From NCBI GenBank assembly GCA_958295665.1, contig OY282558.1, positions 310,778,092-310,842,091 on the forward strand: a DNA stretch of 64,000 nt, in the 5' to 3' direction. The notes under the pieces are model-generated. The model did no database searches, was not told the origin of the DNA, and saw only the letters and a program-made list of their open reading frames with translations. This stretch comes from Tipula vernalis (lineage: Eukaryota > Arthropoda > Insecta > Diptera > Tipulidae). A program made the translations under genes and the position numbers. This document shows positions 1 to 12,474 of the stretch, piece by piece; position 1 is the stretch's first letter; the number at the start of each line of letters is the position of its first letter.

Positions 1-2095
1 ATAAGTTGAATACCGTTGAATTCCTTAATTCTTATAAAACATTATATTTTCCTAATGACTTTGATATACCCGTATAAATCTTAGTTAAATGTATCAGCAC
101 AAAATTTTAATATCTCATTAGACATTCCTGTTAAAATAACATCTACACTGGTGGCCTCTTTTATATTTGAAACAGATAACTGCCATTTTTTTCTACACAA
201 AAAATAAATAAGTAAATATTTTCCATTCACTGGGTGCAATCGCATTACACAATTTCAACGTTAATTCATTGAAACCTTTTTAAAATCAAAAATATGTAGG
301 TGTTTGCATAATCGTATGTCAACAAAATCGTGATCGAACGTTTTTGTTAGCACTGTAATAACGAATCTATAAAAGGTTTATTATTGTTTTATTTATATAG
401 CTACTACGTATGTATTTCCGATATTTATGTTGGTAAAATTATACATAATAATTTTAGCTGAGTCTCATTATTGTTTTGATTTTTTTTTTTTTGTGAAACG
501 AAAATTTTGACAGCAGCGGAAAGCTTTGCTACCATCTATTGGCGAGTATTGAAGTATCTAAATTTATTTTTTAACGTGTAAGCAAGCTTTCATTAAATTT
601 AGTGGTGATTGTTGTTATTGTAAAAATGTTTCTTTAAATAAATTAATTATTAAAAGAAAATGAAAATCATTTTCTTAAGAGATGTTCATGTATGTTGAAT
701 TTCAAACATTTCTGCTAATTATTTCATAGTCCGTAATAAAGAGTTTGTGAATTTTTATTTAAAAATCGTTCATTGAAAAAAAGTGATTTCCCATATGTTT
801 TGTGTGTTTTACTATGGGAAGTTTGATTTTTTTGATCGTTTCTAATTCCTTTATAAAAGCTAAGATTTTTAGATTATGGCTCTATATAATACAGGGTGCT
901 CTGATAGTATTCCTTTTACAAAATCACTATGTATAATCCGATAACTTTTTTTTGCTTTGTTCACTGATGTTTACACGAAAACGTTTGGTGATAATTGTTT
1001 AATAATTTTTGAAGAAAACTACAAAAACAGCGTCCGATTGTACTATACTTACATTAGATGTTTAAAATATTCAAAACTTATCTTCGAAACCTAAATCAGC
1101 CACTCCCAATTGGTGGGGAGCACGAGGGACACACAAAAACAAAATTTATTTATATCGGATTTTTATTAATATCAATAATTGATAAAATGGTGTAGTGTTG
1201 GGATTGAAAATGTGGCAAAATGGACATGTTCAAAAATCAAATAACGGTACTGCTCAGGTACCGTTAGACAGGTATTTTCATATCGCAAACATTGTTTTGT
1301 ATATATGTGTTTGTGTAAATAGTAATGTTAATTAATTTATTTATTTTTATAAATTTAATGTATGTAAAACTTTGCTTGCTTTGCTGTATTACTGAAGCTT
1401 TGTTTGTGTGTCCAATATTTATGTTATACTAGAATAACCTACAAAAATGTCTATACAAAACCATACAGTACAAACATTTAAGAATAAAGAAGTACCTCAT
1501 GGTTAGTATTAGTGATGAGTGTAAAAATAAAATAAAACGATCTGTTTTTTCCTGTTCTAATATTATGTGCAAAATAGCAATACGTAAATAAATATAGAAT
1601 ACATCGACACTGTATTATGAGATATCTGTTCTGCTTGTATAGATATTTGTGTTGGCTTTGGTTGTATCCATAAAATAATTAATTACATTTCTTCGTTTTT
1701 GGGTTTTGCTAAAAGGTTTTTGTTTGCGTAGGTGATTATCATTTCACAATCCCATGCACGGGAATCGGAAGAAAGTGTGTTATTTCTTGTTTATTTTTGT
1801 TCTTACGCTCTCTCTACATGCGAGGCAATGCTTCACTGGAAACTTTTTCCAAAATAAAATAATTCAAACCAAATAAAATATTTCCAAATTCAAAAAAGAC
1901 TTTTTCTATTTCAAATTAAACGTTTCATATAAGAAATTTAACATTTTCAAATTCAAATTAACCTTTTTAAAAATAAAATTAAACAATTAAAACAAACGTT
2001 TTAAAAAAAATCGTAATATGTTACAATAAGTGGTTTTCCTTTCATAGCGGTATATATTTACAATATATCTAACTGCAAATTGTCTACAAGTAGCA
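1..2095. other. A/T-rich non-coding stretch
   Basis: I see no convincing gene here. The sequence is A/T-rich with homopolymer tracts and many stops in all frames. A lone ACAGGGTGCTC string near 891 resembles the end of a Tc1/mariner-type repeat, but I see no matching inverted partner. Around 1840-2020 the sequence is low-complexity, built on repeated TTCAAATTAAA-like words. Confidence 0.6.
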
Positions 2096-2203
2096 AACTG
2101 CTACTTTTCCGATATTTTTTAATATTATAGTTGACCGTAACGTGGCTTAATTACCACGTTACGGTCAACTATAATATTAAAAAATATCGAAAAAGTAGCA
2201 GTT
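2096..2203. repeat. Near-perfect 50-bp palindrome (foldback hairpin)
   Basis: Arms at 2096-2145 and 2154-2203 are inverted copies of one another with a single mismatch (C versus T near 2110), separated by an 8-base loop. Both ends carry AACTGC/GCAGTT. Such a young palindrome is most simply a tiny foldback MITE or a recent inverted duplication. It could also be transcribed as a long hairpin. No target-site duplication is evident. Confidence 0.85.
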
Positions 2204-2286
2204 ATACCAGCTGTTTGGTAAGCTATTATAAGAGCATATGTTTTAGAATTAGGTTCTGTTTTTAGAAACATTTCAAGTATATAATT

Positions 2287-2480
2287 ATGGAATGGCCTCC
2301 CCAAAGCTCTGACTTGAACCTGATCGAGTTGCTGTTTGAAAAACTATACCGGGTAGTATGGTAATCAGCTCCAAAATAAGCTACTGATATATGGAACAAA
2401 CTTGAATCAACTTGAAACTCAATAACCCCAGTGCATTTTAATAGCGATGGACTATACACAGATCGTTTTTTGATAAAAGG
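2287..2480 (+). pseudogene. Tc1-like transposase C-terminal fragment
   Basis: Reading from 2287 gives EWPPQSSDLNLIELL, the conserved block of Tc1 (DD34E) transposases around the last catalytic glutamate, normally WPPxSPDLNPIE. It continues, across two in-frame stops, with ATDIWNKLEST, typical of the following helix. Only about 65 codons remain; the first two catalytic aspartates and the helix-turn-helix domains are absent. The fragment starts about 85 bases downstream of the palindrome at 2096-2203, so the two may derive from one decayed element, but I cannot show this. Confidence 0.65.
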
Positions 2481-2490
2481 CACACGAGAA

Positions 2491-3472
2491 AAAAACTACT
2501 TAGAAATTAATTTACACTTTAATAATGGTTACTAACCAATGTGAATAATACAAGAAAACTAGTTCTTTCGTATACATTTTGCTCAAACAACATAAATGAT
2601 GAACCGGATGAATTAACCGAATCCACACCGAAACTTAGCTATGACCAGAAATGCTCCACATGAGGTTAATATTTAACTCGAAGCATCTTTTATAAAAATT
2701 CCAAAAACATTTCCAACACAGTACACCAAACGGTGAGAATGGAGGTGGTCTTATATTTTTCTTAATTCCTATCTGTTCTTGCAAATAACAAATAAAGACT
2801 TGTTCGGATAAAATACAATTCACACCTCAATATTTTTTTGTGTACAACAAAAAAACATGTGCAACAAACTCAAATAATTATAACTGCGGTATTTTAAATG
2901 GTCCGAGTTTTAATTGCATAGATTGCATAGACATAAACAAAAACAAATACAAAATGAAGTAATAAAATTTAAGATGATCAACTAATTAACTTAGTCTATT
3001 AAACGGGAAATTTGTAATAGGAAACAGCACAAAAAATCCAATTCTCTTATGACAATCGATTTGTGCAAGGCTTTAATATTTCAACAACAATATACGAGTA
3101 CAACTGATTAAATGAAAAGAAAAAACACATTCATAAATATTATAGGTGCCAAAAACATTTAAACGTGCAATTATTCGTATTATTAGTGGAATAATTGAGC
3201 ATTGCGTTCCTTTTAATATAATTATATATATATATAGATACATACATATATTATTCAATATATGTACTTAAAAAAATATATAAATGTGCATAATTCATTA
3301 AGAAATGGAATACGTATTCAAAATGTTATGTTTTCAAAATCGTAAATGTCATACGAACTTGATGACATGTAAATAATAAATGTTTTTTTTTTCTTAACAA
3401 ATCGCTGTTATATAAAAATATATAAAATGAACCTTAAAGGTAACCTTAAAAGATTATTTAAAATATTCAAAA
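2491..3472. other. A/T-rich non-coding stretch
   Basis: No gene is recognised. The first ~100 bases may still be the 3' end of the Tc1 fragment. Short open frames here are low-complexity and have no family resemblance. A short AT microsatellite lies near 3218-3236. Confidence 0.55.
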
Positions 3473-3672
3473 NNNNNNNNNNNNNNNNNNNNNNNNNNNN
3501 NNNNNNNNNNNNNNNNNNNNNNNNNNNNNNNNNNNNNNNNNNNNNNNNNNNNNNNNNNNNNNNNNNNNNNNNNNNNNNNNNNNNNNNNNNNNNNNNNNNN
3601 NNNNNNNNNNNNNNNNNNNNNNNNNNNNNNNNNNNNNNNNNNNNNNNNNNNNNNNNNNNNNNNNNNNNNNNN
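3473..3672. other. Assembly gap (200 N)
   Basis: Exactly 200 consecutive N. The round number suggests a scaffold gap of estimated or placeholder length. Any apparent open frame through it is an artefact. Confidence 0.99.
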
Positions 3673-6239
3673 TTAAGTTATATTCTTAAATTTAATTAAT
3701 TATGGTTTTCGATTTGAGGACTTGTGTCCGGAGTAAAATTTAGTAATAATAATGTTCAATTAGTTGTTTATGTAAACCGAGTCATAGGTCATATCTACAG
3801 AGCATGGTAGTTAAAATTCTGCTCAAGCTCCTTAGAGTATTTTATAATAAAACTCATATAATATGTATTTCCCATAAGTAATTCAATTATATTATTCTGC
3901 AAAATATTAATATTTATTGGTTTCAATTGATCAACAACAATAACAAAAATATTAATTTCGTTACATTTTTATGATTCCATCAATTTTTTTTGCTCTATGT
4001 ATTTGCTCATACATATGTATATATTCCATATTCCAGTATTTATAATAAATATATAATTTTTTTTTATTATTAAATCAATCATAATTGTCCCGTATAAAAT
4101 GTCTGTTTATGTTTATATGTCATAATATTAAATTTATGTGGTTTAAAAATTACAGAAAACAACAATATTACATAAGCCGTATTATTACCCAGTAAGTGTT
4201 GTACATTATACATACTCGTAGCCTTATTATTATTCTTTGCAATCTTATCTCGAATTAAAATCAATTGGTTTTATGTCGATTTATTTAAAGGGGTATGTAC
4301 ACGCTTATAGTAAACATTTTATACATTTGATTTCATGCTGGTTACATAACAAAAACTTTATTATTATTTGGTCACACGGGCAATTTCCACCTTTCCGCCG
4401 CATAATATTCCATCATAAATCTAAATCAAATTATAAATATTTTTCTATTGTGTATACCGTGGACGATATTATACTACACATATATGAGTACACTCGTATA
4501 TTATATAAATATAATTAAAATAATTTATAACAAAAAAAAATTAAAGGAAAGATAACCATAATGATAATAAAAAATTATGGTTGGTGCTACCGTTTTTATG
4601 TTGTACAAACCATGATAAAAAATTAAAAACGCAACGAAAGCCACATAAAACCAATTTTATGATAATGATGGGAAATTTTTTTTCCAATTTTAATTTACTC
4701 TTAAATTTATTAACACCCGCCATTTTTTGTCTTCTCTACATAAATATACTAGGTAGGTATGTATATAATATGTACATAAGTTTATAACTTTCTAACAAAC
4801 ATTTTTTACATACAATGTATTCATAAATATTAAGCTTAACCAAATGGGACAAGACAAAATTTAAATTAGATTTTTAACTTTAACGAACCGCACACAGCAA
4901 CAAACCTTTCATATTGTAATCCCATAATAATTTTACAATAATTTATTGGACATGGTTTAACATTATTTATAATTTTTTTTTTAATATATTTTTTTATTAT
5001 TCCATGACACTTAACACCATTCGATATAAAAATGATTATTTTATACATATATGGATATATACGCACATACATGTATGTATGTATATATTGCGCGCGGGAA
5101 CATATAAAAAATATACTTAGTGTATTATTTATTAGCGGTATATTGATGGTTTTTCGTTGGCTTTTTTAGTGGGTAGAGATTATTATTATTCGGATTATGT
5201 TTAACAGTTAAATAAATTCTGCGATATAAATTGTATTCGCGGCTTAAATTTTGTACTTAAAGTATTAAAGGCGGGTGTATTATTTAAACCGACATGCATA
5301 TAATCAAGATAATTTATTTAACGTTTAAAACATTTGACGTACATTTTTTGATGTCACAATATTTTATCGTTATGTATTTTAGAGGAGGTAAATATTATAA
5401 GTCATTGCAATATTTTAGTTATTGACTTTATTTCGAATTCTAATATAATTTGGGCATATCCTTACGCTCGTATATACCATCTCAAATAATCAAAAAGTTA
5501 TGTAGACTCAAATGATGAGTCTGTTTCGCGTTACAAAAATAATTTAATTATTTTAATGGTGATTTTAACAAGATTTAGATTCAAAAACTAATATATGTTG
5601 AAGCACAATTAAAATGTATCATAATTTTCGATTTTTTGGGAAAACCGTAAAATTAAAATTCAGATGTCAGTTCTCTTTCAAAAAAACTTTGGTTTTTTAC
5701 AAAAATTGGCATTTTTGAATTGTTTCTAATTTTGATATTGATATATCTTAGTATATAACCTTATTTTTCATACATGACTCATTAAAAAATGCATTTATTC
5801 TACTTCACTTTAATTTAAATAAATTGTGTAAACCGAAGCTGAAAAGTTATGATTAAAATGTGAAATAAAAATGTATACACGAAAATTAATAACTTAACCA
5901 AGTTTTTCCATTAGATTGATAATGACGAAATTTTGGAACGTGTCAATGAGCCGATTAATTTCACGTCGGTACCTTCATTCAAAAATTGCAACATATTCCG
6001 TTAAGAATAATCTCAGTCATCTTGAAACCCGAATATAAATTCTACATTCAAAATGATGGTATACCCATGGCGAGAGCTCTGTTCGGACCTTTGGCGAATA
6101 TTTTTTTTTAAATGATATTGAAAATGCATTACGATAAAATCCAATATTGTCATAGATACGAGTAGTATGTATACGACAAACTGATTTTCTTTACGGTTAC
6201 CTAATAGGCTGTTGGACATACATATATTCACTTAAAGTT
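3673..6239. other. A/T-rich non-coding stretch
   Basis: No gene, RNA or mobile element is recognised. The sequence is rich in A/T tracts and ATACATAT-type simple repeats (for example 5040-5085). Open frames of 60-93 codons on both strands are dominated by I, K, N, Y and F and look like chance. Confidence 0.55.
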
Positions 6240-7510
6240 ACCCGAGATTTTCCAGCCGAAAGTTAAAACTCCATAATGCAGAACTCTGTTAAGGTCAGTC
6301 GAAAGTAAAACATCGATAATGCAGATTGTGTTATGTCAGCCGAAAACAATATTTTTTGTGACAAAACCTCGCTCCACTTCCTTAGGAACCCAGAAAATAA
6401 TTAAAATTGGTATAAAATCACACTCTAAAATTTTGTTTCTAGAGAGGAACTGCATTGATTTGATTTTTCAATAACTGAAAATAATTCAGTTCAAAATTCT
6501 CTTGAGAAATGTTAGAAAATTTGATTTTACAAAAATCTTTTGAAGCTTTATCTAATCAGCCATTAGAGTGATATGTTTGGAGATGAATTGTTTAAGTAAT
6601 TTTTCAATAGCTACCGTCGGGAAAAAAAATCAGTTCAAGTATCCCGTGGGGAATCTGAGAAAATCAGCCTCCAGGGTGTTATGTCTGGAGGTGGATTGCT
6701 CTGATTTAGCTTGTCAACAGCTATCGCTAGAAAACATTTCAGGTCAGACTGCCCATGGGAAATCAAACAAAATTGAATAGAATTGCCAGTCGAATGTAAA
6801 AAATGATAATGCAGTCTGTTTTATCCCAGCCGAAAAAAATATTGAGAATTGGTATAAAATCAGCCAGCAGACTGTTATCGCTGGAAAAAAATTCAGTTGA
6901 ATATCAGCCTGTCTAGATAGTTATGCCTTAATACGAATTGCTTCGATGTGATTTTTCAATAACTATCGCAGAAAAAATGTTCAGTTGAAGTTTCATGTGG
7001 GAAATCTGGGAAAAGTCGCTTTCCAAAAATCATTTCGAAATTTTTATAAAATCAGCGTCTAGTGCGTTATGTCTGGAGATCTTTTGTATTTATGTGATGT
7101 GTCAAGAGCTACCGCAAGGAAAAAAATCAGTTGAAATTTCCATAGTGGGAAATCTGAGAAAATTCGATTTTCCAAAAATCATTAGAAAATTTGTATAAAA
7201 GCGGCACTTAAATGTTATGTCTGGAGATGGATTACTGTGAAATGTCATTATAGCTATCGCTGAAAAAAATGCAGGCAGGTTGCCCGTCGGAAATCTGACA
7301 AAATTTGATAAAGTTTCCAGCCAAAAATGAAAAAAATGATGATGCAGTTTGTGTTACCCCAGCCGAAAAAAAAATTTAAAATTGTTATAAAATCAGCCAG
7401 CAGAGTGTTATGTCTGGAGATGAATTCCTTCGAAATGATTTGTCAATAGATATCGCAGGAAATAAATTAAGTTCAAGTTTCACGTGGGAAATCTAGGAAA
7501 ATTCTTTTTT
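6240..7510. repeat. Degenerate satellite-like repeat, unit roughly 145-195 bp
   Basis: The words GTTATGTCTGGAGATGGATTGC, TTGTCAATAGCTATCGC and GGGAAATCTGAGAAAAT recur in the same order, with the GTTATGTCTGG word near 6679, 7066, 7214 and 7408. Spacing is irregular and the units are diverged, so this is an old array. The same unit recurs at 16220-16620, beyond the LOA element. Short open frames inside repeat the same translated words and are not genes. Confidence 0.75.
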
Positions 7511-8593
7511 CCAAATATAAAAATATAAAGGGCTGAATCTTCATGAGGTGATCAAAACTTCGGTCATTGATTAATTCAACTACCAAATCAATCCTGAAAT
7601 GAACCTCTTAAGTCAATCTTCAGCTTAACCTCCAGTTCAATTTACAACTTAACCTCTATTTCAATCGCAATACAATCCTAAACATAATCACTAAATTAAC
7701 GACCAACCAGCTCATACGTCAATGCAAGCTAACTAAATCCTGATTCAAAGACAATTCAACTTGGCTCGACCCAACTCTCAACCCAACTTATTTTTAAATC
7801 CAATCCCAAAATTAACTCGATTCGAAGGCTACATGCGTGTGTTCTGGTTGATGAGTTTGACGATTCCTGAAAGAAAAAAGAGGAAACAAAGGATTATTCC
7901 TTTATTAAATAAATACAATTTACACTTATCTGAGCACAATTGTATCCTAGCTTAACTGATTATCCTCATGTAACTTCCGTTTACTTATCTGAAAATATGG
8001 AATGTATTTAAATTTATTAAATATAAACTTGTATTGTATAAAACTTACCATTACGAATCAATATTTTTGTCTTAAAATCTTTGTTTACATAAAGATTTTT
8101 TGACACATCTAAAATAGAGAAAAATTATGTAATAGATTTATAGTTCTAAAAGAAAATATTTGTACTGAAATATTATAGCAAATAAGTATTGTAATTACGA
8201 AATATTTATTGTTGATGGTTATAAATAGGAATAATTTAATTATGTGATAAATACCATTATTTAAATTGTAAAATATTATTATTATAAATACTTGTACTAA
8301 ATTATTATGGTAGAATAATTGTTTAAGATGGCCAAAGTTAGATGGCACTATAACATTAAAATCAAAATTATTTTGTGCAATGAAAATTTGTCAATACTAA
8401 AAAAAGTCTTCTTGTTCGAGGTGTCATTGCAACCAGACATAAAAAATAAAAATAATACAATTATAACGTTTTCAAAAATTCAACAAACTGCTTTCATATT
8501 GCCTAAGGAATCGGAACAATAGTGTTCAACTTTAAGTCTGTTAAAAATAAGCCTTTTTAACAGCGTGTATGAACTTAACTCAATTTAACCTCC
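7511..8593. repeat. CAATCCTAA/CAACTCAACC-type minisatellite, then A/T-rich DNA
   Basis: From about 7555 to 7830 the sequence is a degenerate run of AACTCAACC/TTAACCTC-like words. It resembles 15690-15895 and also the target DNA on both sides of the LOA insertion (8575-8593 and 14271-14335). The rest, 7830-8570, is A/T-rich with no recognisable gene. Confidence 0.6.
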
Positions 8594-8605
8594 CACTAAA
8601 CCCTA
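8594..8605. repeat. 12-bp target-site duplication, 3' side of LOA element
   Basis: CACTAAACCCTA is found here and again at 14259-14270, exactly bracketing the LOA-clade element. The duplication fixes the ends of the insertion. Confidence 0.85.
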
Positions 8606-8692
8606 GGTTAGGTTAGGTTGGAGTGGCTGCTTACGCACACTTAGACCGGTGACGGTCCATTGTGATACCACAGGATGTATCCCCTTTTACCC
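8606..8692 (-). other. LOA element 3' UTR with (CCTAA) tail
   Basis: This stretch follows the ORF2 stop. On the element strand it ends CCAACCTAACCTAACC immediately before the target duplication. A short tandem repeat instead of poly(A) at the 3' end is usual for LOA/I/R1-group elements. Confidence 0.7.
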
Positions 8693-11600
8693 CTATTGGA
8701 ACCATTTCGAGCTACGTATGTAGCGTAAGACGTCCCGCACTTTAATGTTTTCGAAATCCGAGAGGCAGTCCATCCTGAACTTACCTAAGTGTTTGTGCCT
8801 TCTGAGAGCCAATGCTGGACACGAGCAAAGGAAGTGGACCAACGTCTCTTCCTCCTCTTCGTCCAAGCAGCTTCTGCAGAAGTCATTAGCCTCCAGACCC
8901 AGCCTTCTTGCATGTTCTCCAAAAAGGCAGTGTCCCGTGAGAATTCCTACGACCGTTCTTAATTCACGTCTTCGTAAGGATATTAATGCCCTAGTGCGCC
9001 CCAAGTCCAGCTTTGGCCAAACTTGTCTTGCAACTCTACAGGTGAGGGCGTTAGACCACCTTTCCCCCGCTGAGGATAGCGCCTGCTTCCCAAGTGCTTG
9101 TCTCAGCGCTGTGATAGGCCTCTTCAGACTTGCCCTTTCCGGTTGCAGCTGGAGAGTCGTACCATGCCTAGCAAGTTCATCTGCCCTGCAGTTCCCCATG
9201 ACACCCGAGTGACCTGGGACCCAGACTACCTGGATGTTGAAATGCTCACCCATCTCATTTAGAGATGAGTGACAACTCAACGCCACCCGTGACGCCAAAG
9301 ACACCGATTCTAACGACCGGATCGCCGCTTGACTGTCCACATAGATTGTGATATCGTCTGAGGATAACACATTATGCTTCGACCACGTCATGACCTCCTC
9401 AATCGCTACGACTTCAGCTTGGTACACGCTGCAGTAATCAGGGAGACGAATAGAAACGTTTACATTTAATTTGTCACAGAATACTCCAGCTCCTACTTTC
9501 CCGTCTACCTTGGAGCCATCTGTGAAGAATTGCAACGCTTCGGTTTCCAATAACGGTCTATCCCTCCAGGATTCCCTTAAAGTTAAGGAGGTCCGAAATC
9601 GCTTCTCGAAGCGTAGAGTAGGTTTAATGTAGTCAAGATTCGCCAGCTCATCCTTCAACGATCTGACGATAGTAGAGTGACCTATACTAAGACACCACCA
9701 CTGAGAGACGGCTGCAAGTCGTACAGCCGTATTTGCCGCCATCTGTTTGCCAAAAATGTCGACAGGAAGAAGGTGCAACATAACCTCTAAGGCACTTGTC
9801 GGTGTCGACCTCAATGCCCCGCTAACATGCATACAGGCCGTTCTTTGCACTCTCTCAATCTTACTTTTGTAAGTTACCTTGTCCAGATCTGGCCACCAAA
9901 CACCCACCCCGTACATGAGTACAGGTCTCACTACGGCGGTGTAGAGCCAGTGTACCAGCTCCGGCTTCAGACCCCATCTATGACCAATGGCGTTCCTACA
10001 GGAGTACAAAGCTTTAGTAGCTTTGTTTATTCTCTCCAACATGTTGGGCTTCCAACTAATCTTACTGTCCAAGATAATGCCCCGTTATCTAGCTCTATCA
10101 GTAAAAGCAAGTCTTGTGCCATTTAAGGTAGGAGGGACAACTACCGGGATTTTGTATTTCTTAGTAAAGAGTACCAGCTCTGTCTTGGACGGGTTAATAC
10201 CAAGTCCACATTTGCCAGCCCATTTCGTAACGATTGTAAGCGCATTCTGCATTACGTCTACAATCGTGCCCAGGAATTTCCCGGTAACGGCTAAAGCTAC
10301 GTCATCTGCGTACGCGATAACTCCAATACTCTCTCTCTCCAATTCAAGTAGTAACCCGTTTACCACTATGTTCCAGAGAAGACGGGACAGAACCCCCCCC
10401 CCCCTCTGCGGAGTTCCCCTAGTTACTCGCCTCTTGAAGGTGGAGTCCCCCAACTTCGAGCTATCAATCCTGCTTCCCAGCATATAATTGATTAACCCTA
10501 TCAGAGGAACGTTCACCTCCAAAAATGACAATCCCTCCTTGATTGCCTCCGCTTTCACATTATTAAAGGCGCCTTCTATATCCAGGAAGGCCACCAAACA
10601 GAATTCCTTCGAATTAATCGATTTCTCAATCGTAGACACCAAGGCGTGCAGAGCCGTGTCCACAGATCTATACCCTTTGTGTACGCATGCTGAGACGATG
10701 CCCACTTCCTGGCACCTATTTTATCTCTGATGTAAACATCCAGCAGCCTTTCCAATTTTTTCAAAAGAAAGGATGATAGAGTTATTGGTCTTAGGTCCTT
10801 AGGACAAACATGTGAGTTTTTCCCCGCTTTCGGTATGAACACCACATTGACCTCCGTCCAGTACCTAGGAATATAGCCCAGCTTCAAACACCCTTTGAAT
10901 ATAGCTTCCAGGTAAGGAAGAATAATTACTGAGTTGTTTTGAAGTTCCGCTGGTATAATTTGATCCGGACCAGCCGATTTAAATGGTTTAAAACCCCTTA
11001 GTGCCCATAGGATCCGTTTTCTGGTTACGATATCCTCTGTGGTTACTGACAGTGATTCCTGATGATTACTACGCACCAACAGATCTTCAAAGCTCCCTGG
11101 GAAGTGTGTCTCGAAGAGAAGCTCCAGAGATTCTCCACTAGAAGCTGTCCAAGATCCGTCCGGTTTTATCAAAAAACTAGGACTAGATGTACTTTTGGAA
11201 AGAATCTTCCTAAGGCGGGAGGTTTCGGATACCTCTTCCATATTATTACAGAAGATTTTCCAAGACCTCCTTTGTGCCTTTCTTAATTGTTTCTTATAAG
11301 TTCCGAGTTTCTCCTTATAGGAGTCCCAATCCTGAGCCTCCCTTGTATTTTTGGTTCTATTAAAAGCTATCCTACAAGCCTTTCGATAGGTTCCCAGTTC
11401 CCTGGACCACCATACCGGTTTTTGCCTACCCCTAGGCTTAGCCAGTGGGCAGGCAGCGCGAAAGGATCGGTTACATGCGCTAGTAACGCTAGCCACCATG
11501 TCCTCCAGCTCCCCAACGGTCGTCGGGGGCTCCATAGCCCTCGTCGGTAACATTTCCTCCAATAATTCCCCATATTTGCTCCAGTTGGTCCTTCTAGGGT

Positions 11601-12290
11601 TCCTGAAGGCTTCCCGGGTAGCAGGGTGAATATCGAGGCTATAGGTTAAATATCGATGATCAGAAAAGGAGTGTTCCTTATCCACCCTCCAATTTTTAAC
11701 CATATGAAGAATATTATTTGAGGCAAGGGTCACGTCTAGAACCTCCTGCCTGTTACTAGTAATAAATGTGGGTTCCCGCCCAATATTACACACTGAAAGG
11801 TTAGTACTCATCAAATAATGAAAAAGCGACTCACCTCTTTCATTAATGTCTGTGCTTCCCCAGATAGTGTGATGCGCATTAGCATCCACTCCCAGTACCA
11901 CACCTACCTTTGATTGTTCCGCTTTACGGATGAGCTCCTCCAGGTTATCCGGAGGAACCTCCTTCTCCCGGTCCATGTAGGCTGAAACTAGCCAGAATCT
12001 ACAAGTGCCTACTTCCAGGCTAACTGCAGTAGTGCCACCATTGCTGTATTGAGAGAGAAGGAAAAGATTAATATTATTTTCCCAAGAATACAAGATCTGA
12101 TCTTCCCAGACTTACTAGAGGATATAATTTTATACCCTTTGGTTCTGAGGCCACAGATCCTGTTGTTGTTAATCCAAGGTTCTTGGATTAGTATCACATC
12201 CTCACCCGAACTAGTCAGCCTGAGGAGTAGAGCTGCCGAAGCAGCCTTAGAATGGTGAAGGTTAATTTGAGTTATCTTAATCATAACCAT
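8693..12290 (-). pseudogene. LOA ORF2: endonuclease, reverse transcriptase, RNase H (broken)
   Basis: About 1200 codons. The APE-type endonuclease (12290 to ~11650) shows QINLHHSK, IQEPW, GVDANAHH and SDHRYL. The RT fingers have VVFIPKAGK and RPITLSSFLLK; the palm has AFLDIEGAFNNV, TPQ..GGVLS and the catalytic AYADDVAL (near 10300). RNase H (9510-9130) shows QFFTDGSKVDG, AEVVAIEE, IYVDSQAAI and WVPGHSG. The tail has a CxxC..H..C zinc-binding pattern near FCRSCLDEE..LVHFLCSCP. Defects: a frameshift near 12080 inside the endonuclease, another near 10700 before the palm, and an in-frame TAA at 10087-10085 where a tyrosine (..RARYLG..) is expected. A 13-base C run near 10390 adds two codons between TPQ and VLS without shifting the frame. 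The start at 12290 is the first ATG before the endonuclease motif. Confidence 0.9.
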
Positions 12291-12474
12291 TTCACCTCTA
12301 CCTACGTCTATGATAAATTCCTGCTACCGCAGGAATATTAATTCCCGGTAATTTGGGATGCGCCGGATACGCCCGTCTCGCCACCCCTCGTACCCTCTAT
12401 AGAGGACTTGTCAGTGCCGACCCGTCTGACCGGGCTGTCGACATCCTCCTCCATCGGTACACCAGCTCCTTCGC

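Noticed and set aside
891..900. mariner-type terminus ACAGGGTG near 891
   Set aside because: No inverted partner or TA-bounded element could be found.
3427..3699. Plus-strand open frame of 90 codons
   Set aside because: It runs through the 200-N gap; the apparent length is an artefact.
8745..9212. 155-codon plus-strand frame, and others at 9827-10487 and 11062-11550
   Set aside because: These are antisense shadows of the LOA ORF2, whose minus-strand translation shows clear RT and RNase H motifs.
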